The notes under the pieces are model-generated. The model saw only the letters and a program-made list of their open reading frames with translations. It was not told where the DNA came from and ran no database searches. Below are positions 1 through 10,330 of a stretch of DNA of 64,000 bases, one piece after another (position 1 is the first letter of the stretch; every line of letters starts with the position of its first letter). Made by a program: the position numbers and the translations under genes. Source of the stretch: Rhizophagus clarus (taxonomy: Eukaryota > Glomeromycota > Glomeromycetes > Glomerales > Glomeraceae); the NCBI GenBank assembly GCA_015698045.1, contig BLAL01000252.1, positions 558,001 to 622,000 of the forward strand, in the 5' to 3' direction.

Positions 1-1203
1 GCCTATTTTTTAAAATAATTAAATTACTTCAAAAATAATTTAAAGTTTCTATAAGAATTTAAGATTTGGCTATTTATTATATTTATATTTTTTTTAAATA
101 TTAAGAAATTTGTTATTTTATAATAAAAACTTACCAATAATTTAAAAATTATTTAATTAAATTAAATTATAAACCTCTATCTTGTTTTATTTTCTTTTTT
201 AATAATTAATAATCCTATATTCTTCTTATACAGAGAATGATCAATATTATATGAACATTTAAAGATATTTCAATATCTAGTGATTAAAATTCCATGATTT
301 TATATTCATTAGATACATCTTATTTAGAGAATTCGAATGATAATAAAATTGTCTTTATATAATCAATATTCAATATACTATTATGCTTTGAAAATTTAGA
401 TGTTCTCTCTATAATATTTTTTGATCCAATGATTGGATTTTTCATGATCTTTAACTTATTGTATTTGCCTCATTGAATCAATTCAAAAGAGGATAAATAC
501 ATATTGATTGGATTAATAATGATTAAACTACAATATTTTTTGAATTTTTAACTATTTATTATGCTAGTTATACAAATTATAGAATTTTTGCAGTAAGCAT
601 TCTCATATTTGCAAAAATTCTAAAAAAATATGAAGTATAAAAGTTTGTTTATTATAACTGTAAGCACAGAATAATATGTTAATTTATATTATATTAATAT
701 ATAATAATCAGCATAATTTGATAAAATAAAATGTCTGTATACTTTTAATCATCCTCTATAAATTTAAAATTATTTTATCTTTAAAAATTTTCTTATAAAA
801 ATAATTTATTATAATTTATATAAGTAAAATAATAAAATTTTATAAATATAAATATATGTAAAAATCTTGTAATTAATAATAATAATAATAATAAATTATT
901 TGTAATTACTATTAAATTATAAAATTAAATAATAATATTATTATAGATTATATATATTATTACTATTTTGATTTAATATAGTAATATAAAAATTATATAA
1001 ATATCAATTAATTAATACTAGATAATAAAAACTGTTAGAATATTTAAAGCATTATAATAACTATTATAATTAAAATTTACAGTAAAAAATGTATTTGTAA
1101 TTTGTATAATATTTCAAATGTTCAAATGATCAATAAAAAAAATTTTATATAAAAAACACAACTCTTATTTCACAAAATAATTAATTATTATCCATATTTT
1201 AAG
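1..1203. other. AT-rich gene-free DNA
   Basis: No supportable gene on either strand. The stretch is AT-rich with short microsatellites, for example a TAA repeat near 880-895. A perfect 13 bp inverted repeat (TAGAATTTTTGCA and its complement) lies near 580-622 with a short loop. Nothing else stands out. Confidence 0.6.
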
Positions 1204-1435
1204 AAGAGTAAATTTATATGTCACCCCTATGACACATCACCTCTGGATAGAATTATGTAATACCTGCTAAAATTAAAATACGTGACGTTTAACAGGATGT
1301 GAAAAATAGATTTTTTACAACAAAAAAATTCTAAATCTCTAGAATATATATGAAAAAATAAAAAAAGTAGGAGTGTGACATGGGTGACAAAATGGAGGCA
1401 ATAATATCGCAGGGACGATGTATAAATTATCTCTT
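1204..1435. mobile_element. MITE-like element with imperfect terminal inverted repeats
   Basis: A 232 bp block of higher GC than its surroundings. Its left end starts AAGAGTAAATTTATATGTCA and the reverse complement of its right end starts AAGAGATAATTTATACATCG, giving imperfect terminal inverted repeats of about 25 to 30 bp. Both sides are flanked by TTAAG (1199-1203 and 1436-1440), a possible 5 bp target-site duplication, or TTAA plus a chance G. It has no coding capacity, so if it moved it depended on a transposase elsewhere. The family cannot be named from one copy. Confidence 0.5.
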
Positions 1436-1888
1436 TTAAGAAAATAAAAAAGCTTATTTTCTTTAGCTAATCTCTTAATAATTAAAATATAATTATTTAT
1501 AATATTACAAAAAAATCATAATATTCATATTATAAAATCAATTATTTATTATTTTATTTATTTTTTTTTATTTTAATTTAATAAAATAATATAAAATTTA
1601 AATATAAAAATTTTTATAAGTATTATTTATTATAAGTATTATTTAAATAACATAAACTATTATACAAATCAGAATATAAATAATATGTAAATAAATATTA
1701 AATATATAATATGAAATAAAAGTAGAAGTCTTATACGTATATTTCAAATTTTTTTTTTTTATAAGATGTTAAAATCACACAATTATTTATTTAAGTAAAG
1801 ATAGGATTACATAAATAACTTATAACTAATTATGAATGTTTTTAGCCATAAAAACTGGTCTTATCAGCCACCATTTTATACTTATACT

Positions 1889-2321
1889 TTAATTTGTGAT
1901 TTGGATAATAATCAGAAAAAATTGTGAGAAAAAAATGAAAATATTTTTTGCAATTATATCATGATCTAATGATTGAATTTTGATGAAAACTTTATATTAT
2001 ATAGCTTTTCATATTCTTTACAAATTAAAAAAAATTGCCAAAATTAGACTAATAGAATATGAGATAATTATAAAACTAATTTTTTTAGGAGTATATCAGA
2101 TTCTAAATATTAGGATCTGATATGCCTTAGAAAAAATCAGTTTTGTGATTATCTTACATTCTATTAATCTAATTTTGATAATTTTTTATTTTGTTTCATA
2201 GAGGGTATAAGGCTATACAATAAAAAAATTTATTGATATTGGATTACTAGATCAATCACAAAAAATGTTTTTATTTTTTTTCCATAATTTTTTCTAATTG
2301 TTATACAGATTACGAATTAAA
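1889..2321. repeat. Long imperfect foldback (about 215 bp arms)
   Basis: The sequence from about 1889 to 2105 is repeated in inverted orientation from about 2115 to 2321. The ends read TTAATTTGTGATTTGG and, on the complement, TTTAATTCGTAATCTG. The centre near 2096-2126 is itself a palindrome around ATCAGATTCTAAATATTAGGA. There is almost no loop. It looks like a non-autonomous foldback DNA element that has drifted. No clear target-site duplication is visible. Confidence 0.55.
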
Positions 2322-2344
2322 CAATTATTATTATATATATTTTA

Positions 2345-2422
2345 TTATATTTTATAATTATCTTTTTTTTTTTTTTTTTTTTGGTGTTGAAGCCGTACCA
2401 TCATTTATATTTTATAATTATC
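2345..2422 (-). mobile_element. Extremely 5'-truncated retroposon tail inside an 18 bp target-site duplication
   Basis: The 18 bp TTATATTTTATAATTATC occurs at 2345-2362 and again, exactly, at 2405-2422. Between them lie 20 T residues (2363-2382) and 22 bp of non-AT sequence (2383-2404). Read on the minus strand this is a 22 bp 3' end followed by poly-A. Direct repeats of this length beside an A-tail are the mark of target-primed reverse transcription, so I read it as a LINE or SINE copy that stopped after about 20 nt. The parent element is not identified. Confidence 0.65.
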
Positions 2423-4364
2423 ATTATATTAAATTATTATAATTAAATAATTATATAACTTATTAAAATATATAATATTATTAACCAAAACTTATTTAAT
2501 AAAATTTAATTAAAATTTAAAATTTAATCATTTTATTTTTAATGAAAAAACTAATTAATCTAAACTTTTAGTTTTTTAAACTTTAAATAAATTTAAAAAA
2601 CTTAAAAAATAATTTTAAAAATTATTTTTACTATAAAAAATAGTTTAAAATTAAATTTACAAAACTAAAATTTTAAAAAATTGGTTTTTAAAAATAATAT
2701 TATAATAATAAAATTATATTTAATTAAAATAATTAAATATTTTAAAAAATACTATTTATTTATATTATATTATATCTAAAATGATTTTTTATATATAAGA
2801 AATCAATTATTTTTTAAAAAAATAATATTTATTTTACTTTATTTTATTTAAAAAATATTTTATTTTAAACCTTTTAATTAAAATATAAATTAAGTAAAAA
2901 GTTTTTTTTTTTTTTATTATTTTAATTATTTTTTAAAACTTTTAAAACTTTAAAAATATTTAATTTAAATATTAATATAAAGTAAATATTAAGAAATCAT
3001 TAAAAAAATTATTATTTTTTATTTAAAAAATTAAAAATTTAAATAAAAAAAATCTGTTAAAAAATAAAAAATAGTTAAAATAAAAGAATAACAAAATAAA
3101 ATTAGAAAGTATTTAATTATTTCTTATTTAATATAAATTAATATAATTAATATAAAGCTTTGAATTTTTTTTTGAAATTAATTTTTAGAATCAGTTTTTA
3201 AAAATTAGTTTTTAAAAGTTAGTTTATAAATTAAAATATTAATAAAGATTATACAACAATAGCTTTAATTAGTATTATACAAATCAAATAACAATTATAA
3301 TATTTATGATACAGATTAGAATTAAGATTAGGATTAGTTTGAAGATTAATGTTCAATCTTATTTAAATTAATCATAATTGAATTTATTTTTTAAAGTATT
3401 AAATTGGTCAGAATTTAGTTATTTATTATAAATTCAACTGAAATTAAGATATTACATTAAAAAAATTCATGATAATTAATTTTTCATTCCTAATTTTACT
3501 TAGTGAGCAAAATTGAAATTACATATGAAATTTCAATTATAATTAGCTTAAGATTAGCCTTAATCTCAATCACATTTTTTATAAAATCAGATTAACCTTT
3601 AATCTTAATTTTAATTTCAATCATACAATTTGTGAAGACATCCATTTACAGTAAAATATAATATTATTTTTTAATCATAAATCAATTTCTATTTATAAAT
3701 AAGTATATACTAGTAATTTTAATAATGTTTAAATATGTAAATTAAGATTTTTATTAATTAATAATTTATATACAAATAATATTAAATTGTTATTAAATTT
3801 AATAATTATAAACAATCAAATTTATTTAAAATACATATTAAATTTCTAATATCTTTATTACTATTTTAAGTAAACATTCAATTTTAGATTTCTTTATTTA
3901 TATTTAAAAGAATTTATACTTTTTGTATAAAGCTGAATTAAATAATTTTCTTTAGAATATAAGTCTGACATATGACTTTTATACCAATTTGCAAAAATAA
4001 ATAGCAGATAGATTGAATAGTTTTTATAGATAAATATTTAATTCTAACAATGATCATCTTATCAATTTAATTAATAGTTTTGTTTGTATCTTACTTACAT
4101 CTTTTTTTAATGCGAACAGTTCGAACGGTACACCTTAAAATTTTAATAGATTGGATATGGGATCATCATGAAATAGATTTTAAAAATGTAGTGAACTTTG
4201 CATAATAAAATAAATAATTTAAAAAATAAGAATGATGTATATTATTATTATAAAATATTTGATGACAAAATGATTATAAAATATTTGATGAAAATGATAT
4301 TTTGATAAATATAGCTATTTAAATTAATTGTACATATATCTAAGAAACTAAATAATCATGTGTA
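2423..4364. other. AT-rich intergenic DNA
   Basis: About 1.9 kb dominated by A and T runs. No gene, RNA or clear repeat unit is supported. A loose inverted similarity (runs such as TTAAGATTAGG and its complement) is present between about 3310 and 3640 but is weak. The end of the stretch is the 3' flank of the Hsp70-like gene. Confidence 0.55.
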
Positions 4365-6748
4365 TCATTCCTTGTTAGAAAACGTTGTACGATAGACTTT
4401 ACCATTAGTTTCATTCTTTGCAATTGCAACAATTTCCATAGCACCAAAACATAACGTTATTAACACAGGACGATTTATACCCAGGTAAGTATCAGGCAAA
4501 TCAACGCTAAAACTACCCAACAAGTTCATCTCAGGTTCATCGCAATATTCTGCGTCATATTCGGAAGTGTAGAAGAAAGGGAAATTTATGGAGGTTTGAT
4601 CAGGATAAACTGGATATAAGCGTGTGGAAAATTCTTCATTCACGCTCACTTCTGTTCCTTTTCTGGCCATCAAAGAAAATTTGTAGATTCGATTATTCGA
4701 AATTTTACGATTTGGTGGGTCACCATATTCCTAATATTGAAAAAAAATTTTAGGTTTTATAATGACTACTATTTTTAATCAAATGATGCTTACCCAATCA
4801 TCACTAATTTGAACTCCGTATAACCATTTTAACACTCTCGTAATCACAGTATCCATATCAAGTCCATATTCACATGCACCGGTTACAATTGCAGCAAGTG
4901 GATTTGGTGGAACTGTAATATACGAAGCATCGTTAATTTTTGCATTCGACAAAGACAAAAAAAAACAAATAATCAACGAACATACCTGCAATACTAATTT
5001 TATGACCAAATTTTTGTTTGACTCTATTTTGAAGATATTTTGATTCACTAAAACCTCCAACTAAAAACATCACAGAATAATCCGAACAATTCTCTAACTG
5101 TTGTTCAATCAAATCCAAAATCTTGCTGATAACTGGATCAAAGAATGATTTCACAGTTCTAAAATTAAGTTCAATAACCCATTCATCCTCCGATAATTGA
5201 TCCTTTTCTGACCCGGTAACATATTTCTTAAGAGCAGGACAATTTCTATCAATGTCCCATTCAATAGTTTCGAAATCGGATTTTTCACCGGTGAATTGAA
5301 TCTTAATTTGGGAACAGAATTGCTGCACCATATAATTGACCTGTCCATAATGTTTTTCCTTTAACATTTTCATCGCAGATTTTCCTATCACACTCTCAAG
5401 ATATTTTAAAAACTCATCGTCGACGTAGGTACCGCCGCAAAAATCACCTGATCTCTCAGTCGTTTCTCCTATTCGGTCAGTTGACAATAGTTTTCTGACG
5501 GTTAAATCCACGGTTCCTCCACTACAATCGACAACCAAATATGTCGCTAATTTGGATCGTGATGGAATGAACGACTTTATTGTTAAGTCTTATAAGATTA
5601 TTTAAAATGAACAAAACTGATTTATAAATATGTTCAATACCTCCTGTTGTTAATCTGTGTTCTTTCATCACATTCATACAATGAATCGCAGCGGCTTCCG
5701 CTAATAATTTTAAAAAGTGTCAGTTATCACATATACAGCATAAACAACGTCACAATAGTATTTCAAAATATTCTTACGTTCAGTGGTGAATTGAAGACTT
5801 AATGTACCAAGACTTTTAATCAAGCCGGCATCATACAAACATTGTCTCATAGTTGTCTTTGTATCCTCAGTAAACTCTATAAAATAATTATTTTTTAAAT
5901 ACCGATGTTATTTATACATTTATAAATATAATATATTAGTTACCAGCAGGTACAGTGACGACAATTCGCACATTGTTATGAAAATCAACTCCAGGCCAGC
6001 GACGCCCGATCTTTTGCTTAATCATCTATCAAATTATAAACTTGAATTTATCTTATACTTAAAAGCAACGATCCATTTTATCATCTTACCTCTCCTAAAA
6101 ATTACAGTTTCATCATGTAATTAATGTAAAACCATTTTAATATAAAAAGTCATGATTTTAAATAATCTACATACCCATTTCACGAAGATAGTCGGTTATT
6201 GCTCTTTCAGGTGTAATACCGGCTGGCAATTTAGGTTTTTTACTATCCAGAACTTTTCCCAAATGTAATTTAAATAATTCCACAGGTTTTGGTAAATCCT
6301 TATCTTTTTTAATTCTTTTGGGAGGTATACCAGCTAATGCTTTAGCTCCCCATGCAGTAACAGAATCAAAATCTTTGTCATATTGTAATACGGTATTAAT
6401 TTTCTTAAAACCTTTTTTTCCCGGCCAATCATCGTTCACTACAATCTCTATTTTTGTCTTATCGGGCTTAACGTAAGCATAAGAAAATCCCTGAGAGACA
6501 AGGTATTAATTAATTTGGAAAAAATGAAAATAAAAAACAGCATATAATTTACCGAAAATGTTGTTCCAAAATCTAAAAAATTTGAATGATCATATTATAG
6601 GAAGTCGTCTTATTAAGAAAAAAAGGTAATAAATTGGTGACGATAGAACAATATGCTTACCTATTCTGACAACAACACGTATATCCTCTATTTTGACAGG
6701 TTCGAACTCGAATAATACAATTTGGCTTTGAAAATAAGTAATTTCCAT
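4365..6748 (-). CDS. Hsp70-like ATPase (actin-like ATPase fold), ten exons
   Basis: Hsp70-type nucleotide-binding protein, 571 residues. Exons on the minus strand: 6748-6661, 6572-6553, 6490-6175, 6094-6090, 6025-5944, 5876-5778, 5700-5641, 5546-4986, 4912-4794, 4730-4365; the sum is exactly 572 codons. Phosphate-1 loop DFGTTFSG is at residues 30-37, split over exons 1 to 3; the phosphate-2 loop reads VDCSGGT (229-235), with S where most Hsp70s have G; the adenosine loop VGGFSESKY is near 386-394. TVPAEF and TEPEAAAIHC are typical family blocks. The C-terminus is not the canonical Hsp70 peptide-binding domain but a shorter beta-rich extension. This family is greatly expanded in Rhizophagus. 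Client and role unknown. The start at 6748 gives the shortest leader before the ATPase fold; in-frame ATGs further upstream are possible. Confidence 0.88.
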
Positions 6749-7313
6749 GATGCTAAGATACAATAAATACAATATTAACTCAATAATAAATGCTTATATA
6801 TACACACGAAGGAAAATCTATTCCGTAATTTTTATCAAAAACACGTGAGTGTAACATTTTGGTGTTTGTTTTGCAAAGAAAGATGGTATTAATAACAAAT
6901 CGGATCTATTCTTTTAATGAAAAGGGCTGAAAATACATGCGAGTACACAATACACTGTAACAATTATTAACTTTCCATAAATGGTGAATTTATAAAGAAT
7001 TGAACAGCGTGCATTTTATTAATTAATTTATGAATACTTTATTTTTTGTTTTGTGACATGATACAAAGGTGGAATGCAATGACTAAGAAAAAGTCAATAA
7101 ATTTTCTGTCACATAATTTTGTGCTAGTGTGATAACTTGAAAGTCCTTGCGGTGGTTCATAATAAATTCTTTCATTAAAAAACTTAAGTGGGCAAATAAA
7201 GAATTTTCCTTTGACATTCAGGTTAATTTATTTATAATATAATAACAAAATAAAAGAAATGACAGATGTTAAATAATAAAATAAAAAGTAGAAGAAAGCT
7301 AATTCATATATAT
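6749..7313. other. Intergenic region between two minus-strand genes
   Basis: Holds the 5' flank of the Hsp70-like gene and the 3' flank of the coiled-coil gene. AT-rich; I see no RNA gene or repeat in it. Confidence 0.6.
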
Positions 7314-8888
7314 TTATAAATTATTCGTAATAATTTGCGCTGGATACATCATTTTCTCATCTTCAGCACTATTAAGATTAGACCCAATTAACGGAAACGC
7401 ACAGATATCAACAGATAAATTTTCAAGTTCATCTTTATCCAGAGGTGAGTTCATAGTCAACATATTAATTTCTGTATTTTTAGGAAACCATTTCCATTCG
7501 GCGACAGGTTCTTGCACTTTTAATCTGAAAAAGAATATATTAACGACTTGCCTAATTATATCGTTTATTAACCCTTCATGTTCTGCTAATTTTTCCTCAT
7601 CTTCAATCTTACGATAAAAATTCATAAAATCTAAAATTTCTTTTCGTAATTCTTCAATAAATGGATGTTCTTTATTATTACTTTCATATAAAACAGTATT
7701 GGAAAAACCGCGGTTTCCAAGAATACCATAAATTTGCTGTCGTAATTTAGTTGGAGTAGATTTGCTAACTTTATCATTTCCAGTACGAATTGTTAAAAAT
7801 AAATCTAGCATCTCCATTAGTTGTTTTGTTGACTTTACAATTTTCGCTTCCAAAGTTTGTTGCAGTCCTTTGTCATCTTGTTCGTCGACTTCTTTGTTGT
7901 CTTTATCGTTCTCTTCATTATTAAAATAATCATTGGCTTTTTCAATGATAGTCTCAATTATGTAACGTTCTAACACACCTGAAATCAAATTTTTATTTTC
8001 CTTTATTGAACCTTTTATTAAACATTCATATCTTTCCAAGAGTTTTCCTATTGCTGTTTGATCAGCTACTATTTTAATTCCTTTTTTCAGTCCGCAAAAT
8101 TTTTCTAATTTGCGATGTAAATCTCCTATATCTTTTGATAATTTACTGGTCGTATCAGAATCTTGATTTCCTTGATGAAAACTTGTCGCATCACCTAAAG
8201 CTGATTGATATTCGGAAGCTTCTTTCTTTAAACTTTTATTGTGGTCTTTTAATTTTTGCAAATCACTTTGATGTTTTGATCCAAGATCCTCTAATTGTCG
8301 TTTAAAATTTTCATTACAGATTTGAAGGGTTTTACATTTCTCATTTAGTTCATTAAACTGTTGAAGAAGAGAGTAAAACTGTTGAGGATTAATAGTATCA
8401 TGATTTGCATTATTACCATCACCTAAAGCTGAGGAAGCCTCATCCTTTAAGTTTTTTTGTTCGAGATTTTGATTATATAATTGAGGGATTTTATGGTTCT
8501 CTTCTGATTGTTCAATCCTTTGATGATTATTATTTGAGTTATTATCATTTGAGTTATTATCATGAGGTATTTGATTACGACTACCTATATCATAAATTTC
8601 TTTACTTATTACGTAATATTTTTCACCAAGATCAATTGGTCCTAAGATTCTTTTTTCGAAGAGTTGTTTGAGGTATTCGTGTTCACCATTTCTTAGCTGA
8701 TTTTGACGAAATTCTCTAAGAAAACAACGTTCAAAACTCTTTTCTTCAACCACATAAAACATATCAATAAAATTTAAGTATATAGGTCCATGACTTTGAT
8801 GATGTAAACAATTTCTGATAACTGGAATCGCATCGTGACATTGTTGCCGTCGCATTTGAAAGAGTTGGTTAAAATTGTGGTCTTCCAT
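7314..8888 (-). CDS. Coiled-coil protein of unknown function, single exon
   Basis: An intron-free open frame of 524 codons. I do not recognise the family. Residues 1-105 look like a compact globular domain rich in aromatic and basic residues (FQMRRQQC, YLKQLFEKRILGPIDLG, YYVISKEIYDIG). Residues 115-150 are N/Q-rich linker. Residues about 165-260 show heptad-like K/E/L spacing typical of coiled coil. The final 260 residues are helical and charged with a W-rich stretch (EPVAEWKWFPKN). The motif SALGD occurs twice (near 150 and 230). The start is set by the ATG at 8888, just inside the end of an inverted duplication. A decayed copy of the same gene lies on the other strand at 10112. No introns in a neighbourhood of intron-rich genes is a small oddity. 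Confidence 0.75.
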   Translation of the reverse strand: MEDHNFNQLFQMRRQQCHDAIPVIRNCLHHQSHGPIYLNFIDMFYVVEEKSFERCFLREFRQNQLRNGEHEYLKQLFEKRILGPIDLGEKYYVISKEIYDIGSRNQIPHDNNSNDNNSNNNHQRIEQSEENHKIPQLYNQNLEQKNLKDEASSALGDGNNANHDTINPQQFYSLLQQFNELNEKCKTLQICNENFKRQLEDLGSKHQSDLQKLKDHNKSLKKEASEYQSALGDATSFHQGNQDSDTTSKLSKDIGDLHRKLEKFCGLKKGIKIVADQTAIGKLLERYECLIKGSIKENKNLISGVLERYIIETIIEKANDYFNNEENDKDNKEVDEQDDKGLQQTLEAKIVKSTKQLMEMLDLFLTIRTGNDKVSKSTPTKLRQQIYGILGNRGFSNTVLYESNNKEHPFIEELRKEILDFMNFYRKIEDEEKLAEHEGLINDIIRQVVNIFFFRLKVQEPVAEWKWFPKNTEINMLTMNSPLDKDELENLSVDICAFPLIGSNLNSAEDEKMMYPAQIITNNL

Positions 8889-10111
8889 TTTATTTTAAGA
8901 AACAAAATTGTTTCAAGAAATACGTATGATCCAAATTTTTTGACATTTATACATATGCAAAATAAACTGTGACTATTCAAATTGATCATCAATAAACAAA
9001 ATGAATGATTTAAATATCACGATCACATTTGTCTTTTTTGAAATTTTGAACATAATTTATGGAATATAGACGGATTTCGACCAATTTATTATTCATATGC
9101 TCTTTCTATTGACAATTTTGGAAGAGGTAAAAACGACCTTAAAAAATAAAAATTAATTGGAGGATTTTAATGCAGTTTCATTAACTGAATTAATTGGTAC
9201 GAGCAAACATATAAGTTAAAATTTATAATCTGAACAAAAAAGCTAAAATGGCGGATGAAAACAAAAACTTTATTGTTATTTTACCTTAAATGATTGTTAC
9301 CGATGATAAATATACTATTTAAATAGAAATAAACAAACAAATAAAAGGTTTCATACCAAGTTACCAAAAATGGACATCGTTTTTGCGGCGGACATTAACT
9401 TTCATTATGAAATGGATTATGTAAAGTTGGTGGGTCTTATCAGCCAATTCTTCCCTTAATGGTTTGATCTCGGAAATAACTAAATTTTTTTTAGTCCGTG
9501 CTAACTTGTGTTATCGTACTGTCATAATATAGTGTTTGTGGATACCATTGTCCCATCATGTAAATTTTAATAACAATTGTTCGCAAAACAATGTTCAGTT
9601 TTGGTAAGTTTGTATGAAATCCTTTTATTTGTTGTTTCGTTCAAACGTTAAGTACAGTATCTTCAGGAGTCTCTTATGTAACAACCTTTTATAGTAAAAT
9701 AACAATAAAGTTTTTATTTATTTTCATCCGCCATTTTAGCTTTTTGTTCAGATTAACTTATATGTTTACTTGTACCAATTAATACAGTTAATGTCACTGC
9801 ATAATATTAAATAAATTCTTATATTTTATTAAAAGTTTGCAACGTTAAAATTTTTTGATATGATGTTTATCTCTTCCAAAATTATCAATAGAAAGAACAA
9901 TATGAATGATAAATTAGTCGAAATCCGTTCATATTCTGTGAATTTATATACAAAATTTCAAAAAAATCGTACATTTTTAATGTGTTATTGATATTTAAAA
10001 CATTCATTTTGTTTATTGATCAATTTGATAATTTACATATGTATAAATTGTCAAAAAATTTGGATCATACAAATTTCTTGAAATAATTTTGTTTTCTTCT
10101 CATTTAAAATA
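8889..10111. repeat. Palindromic intergenic region: inverted duplication of a gene promoter
   Basis: The 5' flank of the coiled-coil gene (8889 to about 9410) recurs inverted at about 9575-10111. Matching blocks include CCAAATTTTTTGACA near 8932 and TGTCAAAAAATTTGG near 10046; GCTAAAATGGCGGATGAAAA near 9241 and TTTTCATCCGCCATTTTAGC near 9721; and AAATAAAAGGTTTCATAC near 9340 with its complement near 9615. The arms differ by many substitutions and small indels, so the duplication is old. The centre lies near 9490. One arm ends at the ATG of the live gene and the other at the ATG of the decayed copy, so this was once a head-to-head gene pair. Confidence 0.8.
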
Positions 10112-10330
10112 AATGGATTCTAAACGTCAATCACGCCAACTACACAGTTATCATTTAAAAATTATATCAGAGCTTTTTATTTAATTGAAAAAAAAATATT
10201 TTTAAAGAGTTTTTTTTGGCTAGAAACTCTCATCATATGAATTCCTCAAACAACTCTTTGAAAAAGCAGTCGTAGGATCAATACGTTATTTTTGGTGAAT
10301 ATTATCATTTCATTATAAGTAAAAATATAT
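10112..10330 (+). pseudogene. Decayed inverted copy of the coiled-coil gene
   Basis: Begins with ATG at 10112 at the mirror position of the live gene's start. The first frame closes after about 24 codons. Further on, CCTCAAACAACTCTTTGAAA (near 10243) matches the live gene's CCTCAAACAACTCTTCGAAA (complement of about 8650-8669), followed by similar bases for about 30 bp. The copy is shortened: this block lies about 130 bp from the start here against about 220 bp in the live gene. Beyond about 10330 similarity is lost. Non-functional as a protein gene. Confidence 0.7.

Noticed and set aside
8405-8671. 88-codon plus-strand frame rich in tyrosine and histidine
   Set aside because: Lies antisense inside the coiled-coil gene; composition is a shadow of N/D-rich codons on the other strand.
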